From NCBI GenBank assembly GCA_963834365.1, contig CAWIBS010000042.1:1-35773 (forward strand): a stretch of DNA of 35,773 nt, given 5' to 3'. The translations under genes and the position numbers were made by a program. Below the pieces are notes generated by a model. The model saw only the letters and a program-made list of their open reading frames with translations. It was not told where the DNA came from and ran no database searches. Origin of the DNA: CAWJAP01 sp963834365 (lineage in GTDB: Bacteria > Acidobacteriota > Vicinamibacteria > Vicinamibacterales > Vicinamibacteraceae). Each line of letters opens with the position of its first letter. Positions within the stretch are counted from its first letter, which is position 1. Of this stretch, positions 1 through 11,386 are shown in pieces.

Positions 1-16
1 CGCGGTTGCGGTAAAC

Positions 17-43
17 CAGGTTGCTGAAAGAGCCAGCAACCTG
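17..43. repeat. Perfect 10-bp inverted repeat downstream of the regulator gene
   Basis: The arms CAGGTTGCTG and CAGCAACCTG are perfect and separated by 7 nt. The hairpin lies just past the stop of the minus-strand regulator gene, so it could act as its terminator. There is no convincing U-tract after it on the minus strand, so the terminator role is only a suggestion. Confidence 0.5.
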
Positions 44-67
44 AAGTAGGATCCTCCTTCCTCCTTC
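40..67. repeat. Half copy of the CCTGAAGTAGGA intergenic repeat
   Basis: CCTGAAGTAGGA followed by a CTCCTTCCTCCTT tract repeats the words found in the complete palindrome at 3607-3656. Both copies lie at the 3' end of a minus-strand gene. It appears to be one arm of a short intergenic repeat family. Confidence 0.5.
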
Positions 68-82
68 ACCGTGCTTCATCCG

Positions 83-2070
83 TCAGCTCGCCCCATAGCG
101 TGACGCACGAGCCTCGAACGAGCGACGCAGTTCGGGTTCGAGGCGCGTAAATTGCGGGCTTCTCCGAAGCGGTTCGAGCAGCGGGTCCCGCTGGAACCAG
201 GGATAGCAGGGGAAGCCCGTATTGGCCGCTTCCTCGAGCCAGCGTGCGGCGGCGTCCATCTCGCCGAGCTGGGCGTGCGTGGTCGCGAGGCTGTAGGCAA
301 TGTGATGATCGCGATACGGCTGCGCGAGGATGCGGCCGACAATCGCACGGGCGACCTCGCGCTGGCCGGCGGCGGCCTCCATGGAGGCGAGGACCGCCTG
401 TGCGCGAAGGTCCGGCCAGCCCGCCGCCTGGCGGCGCGCAGCGCGATGAACGCCCGCGTCGTGTCGCCCAGGTAATAGGCCGCGAGCGCCAGGTGTGTCG
501 GGATCGCGACCGCGTCGGTCCGTCCGTGCAGCTCCTCGCCGAGCCGGAGCGCCTCCGGAAAGCGGGCGCCAAAGAGCGCCGCGTAGAACAGCGCCCGCTG
601 ATTCTCGACACTCGATTCTCCGGCCAGCGCTGCGGCGGCCTGCGCTTCGGCCGCCGTTCCGCGAAAGAGGCCGTAGTGGTAGAACGCGCGTGCCCGCAGC
701 GTGTGCGCCAGGTGCAGGTTGGGATCGAGCGACAGGGCCACCGCGGTCTCATCGAGCACGCGCGCCCAGTCGAAGTCACGATACACCGTGCCCGCGGCAC
801 TGGCGAGCGCCAGGTGGGCGTCCGCCAGGTTGGGGTCCTGGCGAAGCGCCAGGTTCGCCTCCTCCTCGGCTCGCGCACCCCAGCGCGCGGCTTCCGCTTC
901 TTCCGCGTAACGGACGCTGTAATACGCCAGGGCCATCGCGAGGCTCGCTCGCGCCAGCGCGTATCGCGATCTCGGGCGAGGGCGGCTTCGAAGCTGCCGA
1001 TCGCATCCCGCATCCGTTGTTCGGTGTACTCGACCAGCAGCGCCCGACCCTGAAGGAAGTCGGCGTACGCCGCCGCGTTCTGGGTGTAGCGCCGGTGTGC
1101 CCGGGCGCGCTCGGCGGCCGTGAGTTTCACGCTGAGGGCGCGAGCCACCTGGTCGGCCACCGAGTCGTCTTGCAGCTCGGGCAAGATCATCGGCCCGGAT
1201 GTCGTACGGCTGACCCCAGATTGCCGCTCCGTCCGCAATGCGGACGAGCTGAAGATTCAGGCGATAGCTTTCGCCCTGTGCCCGCAGCGTCCCGGTCAGC
1301 ACGTGATCGACGCTCAGTTCCTCACCGGCGCGACGCGCATCGATCGACGTGCCGCCGAATCGCCGGACGGCGCTGGTCGGGCGGAGTCGAAGGCTGTGAA
1401 TGCCCGCAAGCCTCGTGATAATCGTGTCCGGAATGCCGATCTGCAGGTACTGCAGTGCCGGGTCGAGCGGCGTCAGCACCTGCAGCGGCAACACCGCCAG
1501 GTCGCCGCGTCTGTCGGAGGCTGCCGCTGTGCCGGAGTCGATCCGGGGCGAGCGCGCCCGCCAGGCCAGCACGGAGACGATGGCAATCGCGAGCACGCTC
1601 ACGACCGCGACGGTCCGCATCGGCCGGGAGCGTCCAATGGATCCTGGGATCGCTCGACCAGACGAGCCCGGCGCGCCAGACCACTCGCCTGCGTCGTCGG
1701 CGCCGCTCGTCGGACTCGCCGCCGGCGGGTCTGCGGCTGGCACGACTTCCGTGACGGGAACGGCCAGCCGGTAGCCGCGCCTGGCGACTGTTTCGATGAG
1801 CGGCTGACCCGAGGCTTGCGAACCGAGGACTCGCCTGAGGACGGAAATGTTCCGGGTGAGGCTGTTCTCCTCGACGAACGTGTTGGGCCAGACCTCCTGG
1901 ATCAGCGCGTCCTTGTCGACGATGCGCCCCCGCTCGCGCACGAGCACGGCGAGGGTGTTCACGGCCTTGGGCGTGAGATGGACGATCTGCCCCTCGCGGA
2001 ACAGTACGCCCTGGGCAAGGTCCAGCCGGAACCTGCCGAACTCGAACACCCCATTCATGCCCTGACTCAT
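83..2070 (-). CDS. CadC-like transcriptional regulator: winged helix, one membrane helix, TPR region
   Basis: The start ATG at 2070 opens an OmpR-type winged helix (residues about 8-105; motifs LTPKAVNTLAVLV and ETVARRGYRLAV). A Pro/Ser/Gly-rich linker and a single membrane helix at about 153-170 follow, then a periplasmic part with FlgO/TolB-like strands and TPR-like helices. This is a common acidobacterial membrane-bound one-component regulator; its signal and targets cannot be read here. The frame breaks three times, near 1180 (an extra C), 965 and 420, but homologous residues continue each time. The protein would then end at the stop at 83 with the tail SFEARASRYGAS. It is divergent from the haloperoxidase-type gene at 2295, which may be its target. 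Confidence 0.85.
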
Positions 2071-2294
2071 CGGCGCCTAGCTGCGGGGAGGAGCCGCATC
2101 GGACCGCCGCGCCGCGTGAAAGGCCAGTGCTCTCCACGAGCGCGGTTGCGAAGCTGGTGGCGATTCTGCGTCCACCGATGAGTTGCGCAGCGGGCTTCAC
2201 GTCAATTGTCAGAACTCTGTCACGTGCGAAATCAGGTTTTTGAAAGGACTTTCGACGGTCGGCGCTCGCAGCATGGACGCCAGGAGGCCAGACC
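2071..2294. other. Divergent intergenic region
   Basis: This gap separates the start codons of the minus-strand regulator and the plus-strand haloperoxidase-type gene, so it should hold both promoters. I see a good AGGAGG ribosome site at 2282-2287 for the plus gene. I could not assign a -35/-10 pair with confidence on either strand. Confidence 0.4.
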
Positions 2295-3595
2295 ATGCAT
2301 GGGACAAGAGCACTGACTGCTCTCGCGGTTCTGCTGATCTACTCGCACGCCTGGGCCGACAACACGGTCACCCGATGGGTCGAGCAGGCGCTCGACACGG
2401 TCAGGGCGCAGAACATCGGCACGGGACCGGCCGCCCGCGTCTATGCGATGACGACCGTCGCGATGTACGACGCGGTCAACGGGATCGACCGAGCGCGCCA
2501 TCTGTCCACCCGCGAACAGGCGATCGTCCCGCCGACGAGCGCCGCTGCTCGGCGACCGTCGAGCGGCCGCCGCCGCGGCTGCCGCGCATGCGGTCTCAAG
2601 TCGTTCGTCCTTCGCGGGCTCGGCACAGGACGTCGCGCTGGATGGGGAACTGGCGAAGGAGCTGCTCGACCTGCAACACCTGCCCACGTCCTTCGTGAGC
2701 GCCGGGCAGACCTGGGGGGCCCAGGTCGGGCCTGGCGGTCATCGCGGCCCGCGCCTCCGACGGCACCCAAGTCGGCCGAGACGCAGCCGGCGGGAACCGG
2801 CATCGGCGAGTATCGGCGCGCCGTTCACGGGCGCACAGTTCCGACTCATGGCCCCCTTCGGCGTCGAGAGCATCGAGCCGTATGTCGCGCGCACCCCCCT
2901 GCGCTCGCGAGCGATCGGTACAGCCGCCTCGTTCATCGAGGTGAAGGCCGTGGGCGATGTCGACCGATCCGAACCCGACCCGCACCGAGATTGCCCGACA
3001 CTGGCAGGCAGAAGCCAACACGGCCCGCGAGACCGGCCTCTGGTTCAAGGCGGCGATCGCCATCGTCGAACGCTGGGGTACGGACCATCTCCCTGTCACA
3101 CACCGCGCGGCTGTTCGCGCTGCTCGGCATGGGCGTGGCGGACGCGGTGGCGACGGCGTGGAACGGCAAGTTCGACGCCCATTCTGGCGTCCCGGTGATG
3201 CCATCCGCGAAGCCGGCATGGATGACAACCCCGACACCTTGCCGAAGCCGGGTGGACCCCGCGCAACATCACGTTCGGGGACTCGCCGGAGTACCCGTCG
3301 GGCACGTCGACCTTCGCGGGCGCTGCTTCGACGGTGCTGGAGGGCTTCTACTGCACCGATCGGCTTCCGTTTGCGTTCGAGGGGAACAGGGGACGCGGCG
3401 CGACGACTACCGTCGCTTCTCGCAGGCGGCCGACGAGGCGGGCCGTCTCGCGGATCTACAGCGGTATCCACTTCCAGTTCAGCAAGGACGACGGCCTCGT
3501 CGCCGGCCGTGGGGTCGGGTCGAGAGATCGTGACCACCCGGTTGCGCCGCGCGGGGAGATGCTTCGGCCTCCTCTGCGCGTGTCCGCAGTTCTGA
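2295..3595 (+). CDS. Secreted vanadium-dependent haloperoxidase-type / PAP2 superfamily protein, frame broken
   Basis: ATG at 2295 follows AGGAGG at 2282-2287 and starts a signal peptide (LTALAVLLIYSHAWA). Family landmarks, spread over several frames, appear in order: AARVYAMTTVAMYDAVNGID; KFDAHFWRPGDA, with Lys and Arg seven apart as in the vanadate pocket of haloperoxidases (after repairing one missing base); PEYPSGTSTFAGAAS; and YSGIHFQFSKDDGL with the expected C-terminal His. The usual motif is PSGHxT, so the acid-base His is read here as Thr (codon 3304-3306). The product would be an exported phosphatase/haloperoxidase-fold enzyme of about 430 aa; the substrate is unknown. At least six indels break the frame. 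It ends at the stop at 3593-3595. Confidence 0.75.
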
Positions 3596-3606
3596 GGCGG
3601 GAGAGA

Positions 3607-3656
3607 CCTGAAGTAGGAAGTTGGAAAGAGGAAGGAGGAGACCCTCCTACTTCAGG
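3607..3656. repeat. CCTGAAGTAGGA palindrome
   Basis: Perfect 12-bp arms, CCTGAAGTAGGA at 3607-3618 and its complement at 3645-3656, enclose a purine-rich loop (AGGAAGGAGG). It sits between convergent genes and overlaps the stop codon of the acetyltransferase on the minus strand, so it could terminate both transcripts. A half copy lies at 40-67. Confidence 0.75.
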
Positions 3657-4237
3657 CCGGGGTCGGGCCGACGTTCGGCCCCGTGATCGATCTCGCGGAT
3701 CACGCGGCAGGGATTGCCAGCCGCGAACACGCCTTCTGGCACGTCGCGGGTGACGACGCTGCCGGCGCCGATGACCGTCCGCGAGCCGATGGTCACGCCA
3801 GGCAGGATGAGCGCACCGCCGCCGACCCAGACATCCGAACCGATCGTGATCGCCCTTCCGAACTCCTGCCGGCGCCGCAGCTCGGCGTCCAACGGGTGCA
3901 TGGGCGTATAGATCTGCACCGCCGGCCCGAAGAGCGTGAAGCTCCCGATGCGCACGGGGCAGACGTCCAGCACGACGCAGTTGAAGTTGAAGAAGACCCG
4001 CTCGCCCAGCTCGATGTTCGTGCCGTAGTCGCAGAAGAACGGCGGCTGCATCCACACCGTCTCGCCGCCGGCGCCGAACAGCTGCCGCAGGAGGCTCCGC
4101 CGCTCGTCCTGCTGCGCCTCGCGCGTGGCATTGAGCGACTGACACAGGTCGCGGGCACGGACGCGAGCCGCGACGAGCTCGGGGTCGAGCGGGTCGTACA
4201 ACTCGCCCGCCAGCATCTTCCGCCACTCGTCATTCAT
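3647..4237 (-). CDS. Hexapeptide-repeat O-acetyltransferase, maltose/galactoside type
   Basis: An intact 196-aa protein close to the usual length of Maa/NodL/LacA enzymes. The N-terminal Maltose acetyltransferase motif WRKMLAGELYDPLDPEL is followed by left-handed beta-helix hexapeptides (IGSDVWVGGGALILPGVTIG) and the terminal AAGNPCRVIREI. The conserved catalytic His lies in YTPMHPLDAELR. These enzymes transfer acetyl from acetyl-CoA to a sugar hydroxyl in the cytoplasm; the sugar is not evident. The start is 19 nt after the stop of the dehydrogenase gene upstream on the same strand, so the two are probably cotranscribed. Unlike its neighbour it has no frameshift. Confidence 0.9.
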   Translation of the reverse strand: MNDEWRKMLAGELYDPLDPELVAARVRARDLCQSLNATREAQQDERRSLLRQLFGAGGETVWMQPPFFCDYGTNIELGERVFFNFNCVVLDVCPVRIGSFTLFGPAVQIYTPMHPLDAELRRRQEFGRAITIGSDVWVGGGALILPGVTIGSRTVIGAGSVVTRDVPEGVFAAGNPCRVIREIDHGAERRPDPGLK

Positions 4238-4256
4238 CGAGACACCATCCGGCGAA

Positions 4257-7200
4257 TCAGGGCGCCGACGACTGTGGCGTCGTGGTGAGGAAGGCGAGCA
4301 GGTGGGCCATCTCCTCGGGCGTGATCTGCTGATCGAGCGCCTCCGGCATGGTGGACTGCGGGACGACGCGCATCTGGCGAATCTCGCTGCGCCTGCAGCG
4401 TGACGCTCTGGCCGGGGCCCTGGCGGAACGTGATGCCTGTCGGCGACTGCTCGCCGATGACGCCCGACCAGCGTCTCGCCCGACTGCGCGCTCGACCTCG
4501 TAGGTCTCGTAGTGCTGCGCGATCGAGCGGCTCGGCTCGAGGATGTCGGCGAGCAGCACCGGCATCGGCCGATGACGCACCGTCGCGAGGTCCGGTCCCA
4601 TCTCGACGCCGTTCCGGCCGTCGACCTGATGGCACATCGCGCAGTTGCGCGCGAAGACGTCGGCGCCGCGGCCGGCATCGCCGCGACCGCCGAGCGCCGC
4701 GGCGTAGCGCGCCACGCGTGCGCGCCCGCGCGTCCGGCGATTCCTCGAGCACGGTCCGCGCCGTCGCCCGGATGCGCCTCGTCGCGATTCATGATCAGGC
4801 TGCGCTTCTGCCAGAAGTTGAGCATCCACGGTCTTCACGGCGCCCAGACTGCAGCGCGTCGAGCATCGCCTGCGAGCCTTCGCGGCGGGCCAGGATCACG
4901 TGGCCGCGGCGCTGCGGACCGGCGGCGTCAGCGTCGGCCACTTCGCGAGGAGGAAGGCCGGCGGGCCGGTGCCAGGCACCCGTCCCAGGGCGTTGACGCC
5001 GGCAATCTGCACGGCGTCGGGCTCGGTGCTGCCGATCGACCGACTCGAACATCGGCTGGTGCGGCTGCGGCATCCGCCAGCGCCAGCAGCGCGATGGCAT
5101 CGACGCGCGCGTCGGCGGCCGCTGCGGGATCGGCCGCGGGCTGCGCGGCGCGCGCGAGCGCCGCCGTCGTCGCGGCGCCTGGCTCGACCCCGCTCGACGC
5201 CGAGCAGCGTCACCGCCGCACGCCGGAGTCGCGGCTGGTCGGCCGTGGCCAGCGTCAGCAGCGTGTCCTGGCTGCTCGCCGAGCCGCCGCCGATCGCCGC
5301 GCGCCCGGTGATGCCGCGAGCCACGCCCTCGAGCAGCGCCGCCCGCCACCAGTCGCCGGCGGGCGCCGACGGGTCGGTGACGATCGGCGATGGCCCTGGC
5401 CAGTTCCGCGGCCTTCTGCCGCGCCGCGAGGACGCCGCCGAGCCGATCGAAGAATCCGCGCGCCGGCCGGGTGACTCGCCGCGCGGTCAGCCCGGAGCCG
5501 GGTTGAAGCGCCCGCTCGAACCAGGCGGCCGCGCGATCGGAGGACGCGCTCAGCGCCGCGACCTGCATCCACTCGTCCTCGATCGCGCCGAGCAGCAGTC
5601 GCTCCTGCGCGGCGTGCGACGCCGGCGTGTCGAGCGAGCCGAGCGTGGCGAGCAACTGGAAGCGCACGCGCGCGTCCGGGTCGTTGGCGAGCGCGAGCAG
5701 CGCCGCGCCGACCTGCGGCTGCGTCAGCCAGCGCTCGGCCAGGACGATGGCGTTCTCGCGGACGCCGGCGTCAGGGTCCGCCAGGGCCTGCAGCACGCGC
5801 GGCATCTCGAGGCGACCGAGTCCGTCGAGCGTCCAGAGCGCGTGCAGGCGGGCGAGCGCCGACGGGCGCGCGTCGGCGAGCCGCTCCAGCGCCGGCGCGC
5901 GTCGCGCCGGTTGCCGGTGCACGAGCAGACGCTGCGCCGTGCGGCGCCACCAGAGTTGCGATGCGCCAGCGCCTCGACGAGCTCGCGCATCGGACGCCGA
6001 CCCGAGCCGCGGCGCTCCGGGACGCGGCGTCGCAGCGGCGCGTCCGCCGTCGTCGCGACGACGCGGTAGATGCGTCCGCGATCCTTGCCGGTGGAGAGCA
6101 CGCTCGGGATTCTTCTGCAGATCGCTCGAGCCCCACTCCGGGTGCTCGATGTACGGACGGTAGTAGTCGATGACGTAGAGCGCGCCGTCCGGGCCGACGT
6201 AGAGGTTCACCGGGCGGAACCAGCTGTCGGTCGAGGCGAGGAACTCCATGTCGCGGCGGCCGCGGCTGGCGACGAACGTCGAGCCCTTCGGCGACGAGCG
6301 ACGTCGCGGTGCACGAGGTTGTGCACCGGCTCGGCGACGAACGCCGCGCCTTCGAAGCCCTCCGGGAAGCGCGCCACCCGCGTAGATGCGTGAGCGCCGC
6401 ACGCCGAGGTGAACTGCCCGGCCTCGGTCAGCAGGTCGAACCGCGCGCCGTGCGTGATCGGCATGATGTTGTCGTTGCCGTGGTCGGAGATGTCGGCCAT
6501 CGCGCTCGGCAGCAGCAGGTGCGGATTGCGCTCGAGATACCGCGCCGCGATCACCTCGTGCCGCGGCGTGAATCGAGTTGTTGTGGGCGAAGAAGTGGCC
6601 GTAGACGTCGAAGGCGTTGCCGAACTGCGTGCGGCTCGACAGGCCCTCGACCTTCCACAGGTCAGGCTTCAGCCGCACGCCGCGGCCGCGGGCGTCGAGG
6701 CCCTGCGAGCTCCGGCCGGTCGGGAAAGCGTGAGGTCGCGTGCCCTTGTCGCCGAACAGGTCGCGATAGATGACCGGTTCGGATCCGCCCGAGTGCGCGA
6801 GGTAGATCCAGTTGTCGAGCCCGTAGACCGGATGGTTGACGGCGTGCTGCGGGTTGGTGCGCGCGAAGCCGGTGAGCACGACCTCGCGATGGTCGGCCTT
6901 GCCGTCGCCGTTCATGTCCTCGAAGTACAGCAGGTCGGGCGGGCTGGTCACGAGGATGCCCCGCTTGTAGCGCATGACGCCGCTCGGCAGCCTCAGGTTG
7001 TCGGCGAAGAGCGTGCTGGCGATCGACGCGGCCGTCGCCGTTGGTGTCCTCGAGCAGCTTCACGCGTCCCGTCGGGCTGACGTCGAGCGGGTAGCCGGGC
7101 ATCTCGACGACGAAGATGCGGCCGTCTTCGTCGATGTCCATGGCCACCGGACTCTGGACGTCGGGCTCGCTGGCCACCAGCTCGACGCGGAAGCCGGGCT

Positions 7201-7330
7201 CGACCTTCAGCATCGCGAGCGATTGCGAGGGAGTGAAGGGAGGGCGTCCCGGTCCGCTCTGCGAGCCGAGGCCGCTGCCCGCCAGCGCCGCCAGCGCGGC
7301 GGCCCAGCCCAGGACGGTCGATGGTTTCAT
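4257..7330 (-). CDS. PVC-type membrane-bound dehydrogenase / HEAT / cytochrome c protein, heavily frameshifted
   Basis: ATG at 7330 starts a signal-peptide-like N-terminus (STVLGWAAALAALAGSG). A DUF7133-type beta-propeller follows, with calcium-loop-like words (EDTNGDGR, DMNGDGKADHREVVLTGF), PGFRVELVASEPDVQSPVAM and VNLYVGPDGALYVIDYY. Next come alanine/arginine-rich HEAT-like repeats, then a C-terminal cytochrome c domain with the haem site CAMCH (in VFARNCAMCHQVDGRNG) and the tail PEEMAHLLAFLTTTP. Such proteins are exported and thought to oxidise sugars or alcohols, with the cytochrome as electron acceptor; the substrate is unknown. More than ten indels scatter the reading over all frames. 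It shares a 77-bp divergent gap with the related gene at 7408. Confidence 0.8.
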
Positions 7331-7393
7331 CACGCCAGTACATCCCAAAAAGAGGTGAGACAGGCTCGTCCGCCAGACCCGCGACGGTCACTC

Positions 7394-7399
7394 TATAAT
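7394..7399 (+). promoter_or_regulatory. Consensus -10 box (TATAAT) 8 nt before the start codon
   Basis: A perfect TATAAT is followed by only 8 nt before the ATG at 7408, and no Shine-Dalgarno sequence intervenes. Initiation 6-8 nt after the box would give a leaderless or near-leaderless mRNA. No clear -35 element is visible. Confidence 0.65.
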
Positions 7400-7407
7400 C
7401 GCCCACC

Positions 7408-10400
7408 ATGACCAGAGTTGCGGTCACCCGACGACCGTTTCAGACGATCGTGCTGGCTGCCTGTCTCGTCGTCGCGTGGCTCGCCGCGCCGAGGGCCAGG
7501 CCGGTTGCCGCCGTTCAGGCTGAGAAGGGACTGGTCGTCACCGCGGACCTGCAGGCCGGCACGATCGTGGTGTCGCGGACCGGCAGCACGACGCCGATCC
7601 TCACGCACAACGCCCGGGCCGATCAGCGGCCCTACCTGCATCCGATCGTGGCCCCTGACGGCAAGGGTGTCCTGACCGAGTTCAGTCCGTCGCACCACAA
7701 GCACCAGACGGGCCTCTACTGGGGTTTCACGCGGGTCAACGGGCGCGACTTCTTCCACAATCCGCACGGCCAGTTCTGGCGCCGCGTCGCCGCGACCGTG
7801 ACGCACGCCGCCGGTGAGGAAGTGCGATGGCAGACGGTGTACGACCTGCTGGACGAGGCCGGGCAGCCGATGCTGACCGAAACGCAGCGCTGGTCGATGC
7901 GGGAGGACAACGGCACCTACGTGCTGGACCTCGACTGGCGCGGCGAGGCCCGGACGAACGTCACGATCGGGACCTACGACTACGGCGGCCTGTTCCTGCG
8001 CATGCCCTGGCAGCCAGGCATGACGGGGGAGGTCGTGAACGCCGCGCGCCAGCGCAACGCACGCGCCGAGGGGCAGCGTTCCACCTGGATCGACGTCGGG
8101 CTGCAGGTCCCGGGCCGGGACGATCTCGCGCACGTGGCGATCTTCGACCATCCCCAGAACCCCGGCTACCCGCAGGCCTGGCGGGTGGACAGCCAGATGG
8201 GCGTCGGCTCCGCGCGCACGCGCGCCGCCGACTGGACGATCGCGAAAGACGAGGCCGCGATCGTCCGTCACCGGTTCCTCATCTACACCGGCCGGCTCGA
8301 CGAGGCGGCGATGACGCGGGCGTGGACCAACTTCAGCGGCGCGGACATCACGGCGATGTGGCGACTGGCGCAGAGCGAGGGGAAAACCGCGAAGTTCCTC
8401 ACGCCGGAGGCGGCGGTCGCCGAGATGACGACGATGGACGGCTATGTCGTCAACGCCTTCGCCGGTGAACCGACCATCGCGCAGCCGATGGCGTTCTGCT
8501 GGGACGATCGCGGGCGGCTCTGGGTCGCCGAGAACCTCGACTACGAGACCCGCGGGCGCGGGTTCTCGAACGCGGGCACCAGCCGCATCGTGATCCTCGA
8601 AGATGCCGATCGCGACGGCAGGGCCGAGAACCGCACGGTGTTCATGGAGGGCATCGTCTTTCCGACGGCGCTCGCCGTCGGCTTCGACGGCGTGTTCGTC
8701 GGTGCGCCGCCGAACCTGCTCTTCGTGCCCGACCGCAACGGCGACGACAAGGCCGACGAGGCCGACATCGAAGTGCGCCTCACCGGCTGGGGGATCAAGG
8801 ACCGGCACGAGACGTTGAACAGCCTGCATTGGGGGCCGGACGGCTGGCTGTACGGGCTCCAGGGCTTCGCGACGCCGTCGAAGGTGAGGCGGCCGCCGAT
8901 GGGCAAGGGCCGCCTCTATGCGCACAGGGACGCGTTCCCGCCGGACGTGCTCGAGGGCGAAGGCGTGGACATCGACGGCGGTGTCTGGCGCTACCATCCG
9001 ACCGAAGAGCGGTTCGAGGTCGTCGCCCACGGGTTCAGCAACCCCTGGGGCATCGATCACGATGCGAAGGGACAGTTGCTGATCACCGCGTGCGTGATTC
9101 CGCACCTGTGGCACGTGATCCCGGGCGGCATCTACCAGCGCCAGGGCGGCCGCCACTTCAATCCGTACGTCTACAGCGATCTCCAGACCATCGCCGACCA
9201 TCGTCATCGATCGGCCCACGGCGGGGCGCGGGTCTATCTCTCCGACGCGTTTCCGGCGGCGCAGCACGGCCGGATCTTCATGGCCAACATCCACGAGCAC
9301 GCCGTGCTCTCGGACGTGCTCGTGCGCAAGGGCTCGGGGTTCACCGCGCATCACGGCGACGACTTCCTGCTGGCGAACAACGCGCAATGGATTGGCTTCA
9401 GCCTGGAGATCGGGCCCGACGGCGCGCTGTACGTCCTCGACTGGCACGACGCCGACATCTGCGGCAACGACGTCCTGCACAAGGACACGGGGCGCATCTT
9501 CAGGGTCGCGCCCGCGGCCTCGGCGGCCGAACACTGGGAGGGACGCTTCGGCGATCTGCGCCGGCTGGGCGACAAGGAGCTCGTGGCGCTGCAGACCAGC
9601 CGCAGCGCGTGGCACGCGCGCCGTGCCCGGCTGATCCTCCAGGCGCGTGCGTCGAAGAAGCGGCTCGCACCAGAAACCTGGCCGGCGCTGCGGACCCTGT
9701 TCGAGACCCATCAAGACCCGGACGTCCGGCTGCGTGCCATGTGGGCGCTGCACGTCACGCGCGGCTTCAGCGACACCGCACTCCTCGCGGCGCTTGCGGA
9801 TCGAGACGAGCACGTGCGCGCCTGGGCCGTCCAGCTCCTGTGCGAACGCGGCTCGCCGGGCGCTGCGGCCATCGCCCGGTTCGCCGGCATGGCCCGCGAC
9901 GACGCGTCGCCGGTGGTGCGTCTGTACCTGGCGTCAGCACTGCAGCGCCTCGATCGATCCGCCCGGTGGGGCATTGCGAGCGCCCTGATGGCTCACGGCA
10001 ACGATGCCGCCGACCACAACCTGCCGACCATGATCTGGCTGGGCGTGGAGCCGCTGGTGAAGCAGAATCCGGCGCTGGCGCTCGACTACGCCTCGAAGGG
10101 CGCGCATTCCGCTGGTCTCGCAGCACATCGCGAGACGCGCGGTCGATGCCGGGGCGCTCGAGACGCTCGCCGCCGCGATTGCGAAGTCGCCCACGCCGGC
10201 GTCCACGCTGACGCTGTTGCGCGGCATGCGCGACGGGCTCGAAGGACGCTTCGACGTCGCCGCCCCGCGCAACTGGTCGTCGCTCGCCGCCGATCTGAAG
10301 CAGCGGGGGCCCGAGGTGGCGAAGCTTGCGGGCGACGTGGCCTCCGGCTTCAACGATGCCGGGACGGCGCGGCAGCACATCGCCACGCTGCAGGACACGT

Positions 10401-11242
10401 CGGCGCCCGTCGAGGCCAGGCGGCGCGCGCTTCAGATGCTGGCCGCCCAGCGGCGGCCGCAGCTCGCCGCGGCGCTCCCGGCCGCACTCGACGATGAGCG
10501 GGTGCGGATCGACGCGATCCGCGCCGTCGCCGCCTTCGACGATGAATCGCTCGGCAAGCTGCTGATTGCGCGGTATCCGTCGGCGCCGGCGGCCGAGCGG
10601 GTCGAGATCGTCCAGGCGCTCGCGTCGCGCCGCCAGTATGCGCGCCTGCTGACCACCGCACTTTCCTCCGGCGTCATCGAACGGCGCGACGTGCCCGTGC
10701 ACATCGCGCGGCAGCTCGTACGCCTCGTCGGCGCCGGCTTCACCGACGTCTGGGGGCCCGTCGAGACGACCGCCGACGAAGAGCATGCCTACGCACGCTA
10801 CCGGGCGCTCCTCACCGACGGCGCGCTCGGGGCGGCCAGCGCACAGCAGGGACGCGCGATCTTCCAGCGGACCTGCGGCGCGTGCCACAGGATGTACGGT
10901 GAAGGCGGCACGGTCGGTCCGGACATCACGGGATCGAACCGCACCAGCCTCGACTATCTGCTCTTCAACGTCCTGACGCCCAACGCCGACGTCCAGGACG
11001 CCTACAAGATGGTCGTCGTCACGACGCGCGATGGCCGGACGTTCTCCGGCACGCTCCTGTCCGAGACCGATCGCCAGTTCACGCTCCGGATCGCCGGGAG
11101 CGATCCGGTGACCCTGAACAAGGCCGACATCCAGTCGCGGGACACGACCGACACCTCCCTCATGCCGCCGGGATTGTTCGACGCGCTGAGCGAGCGCGAG
11201 GTCATCGACCTGGTGGCGTATTTGAAGACCGCAGACCGATGA
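7408..11242 (+). CDS. PmoA-like (DUF6807) - DUF7133 propeller - HEAT - cytochrome c fusion protein
   Basis: About 1,277 aa after correcting one extra G near 10099 (AAGGGCGCGC should read AAGGCGCGC). Order: signal peptide (TIVLAACLVVAWLAAP); PmoA-like DUF6807 domain at about 40-305 (ADQRPYLHPIVAPDG, HHKHQTGLYWGFTRVNGRDF, YDYGGLFLRMPW); dehydrogenase propeller at about 340-700 (WDDRGRLWVAENLDYE, ILEDADRDGRAENRTVFMEG, LHWGPDGWLYGLQGF, IGPDGALYVLDWHDADICG); HEAT repeats at about 750-1090; cytochrome c at about 1140-1277 with haem site CGACH and LMPPGLFDALSEREVIDLVAYLK. The name PmoA is historical and does not mean methane oxidation. Likely exported, oxidising an unknown sugar or alcohol with electrons passing to the cytochrome. 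A TATAAT lies 8 nt before the ATG. Confidence 0.9.
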
Positions 11243-11299
11243 CGTGATTCAGGCAGCCCACGGCGCGTTCTGGGCCTGGCGAGAAGCCCTACCCGAGGT

Positions 11300-11360
11300 G
11301 GGGGTCCGGCTGAAGCCGGGCACTCACGTTTCGCACGGGCGGCCGGGCTGAAGCCGGACA
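11300..11360. repeat. CCGGCTGAAGCCGG intergenic palindromes, two copies
   Basis: CCGGCTGAAGCCGG at 11306-11319 and CCGGGCTGAAGCCGG at 11343-11357 are short near-perfect hairpins followed by similar words (GCACTCACG, ACACTACG). They lie between the cytochrome protein and the first sulfatase. The same family recurs at 12945-13075. Confidence 0.7.
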
Positions 11361-11386
11361 CTACGCCCGTTGCACGGAGATTCGCG

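Noticed and set aside
2295..3595. Treating the haloperoxidase-type gene as a true pseudogene
   Set aside because: Residues on both sides of every break stay conserved and the same error pattern affects many neighbours, so sequence error is the likelier cause.
7393..9813. Very long minus-strand open frame (806 codons) opposite the PmoA/cytochrome gene
   Set aside because: It mirrors a clearly conserved plus-strand gene, is rich in Arg/Pro/His and Ala as expected for antisense reading of GC-rich codons, and shows no recognisable domain.
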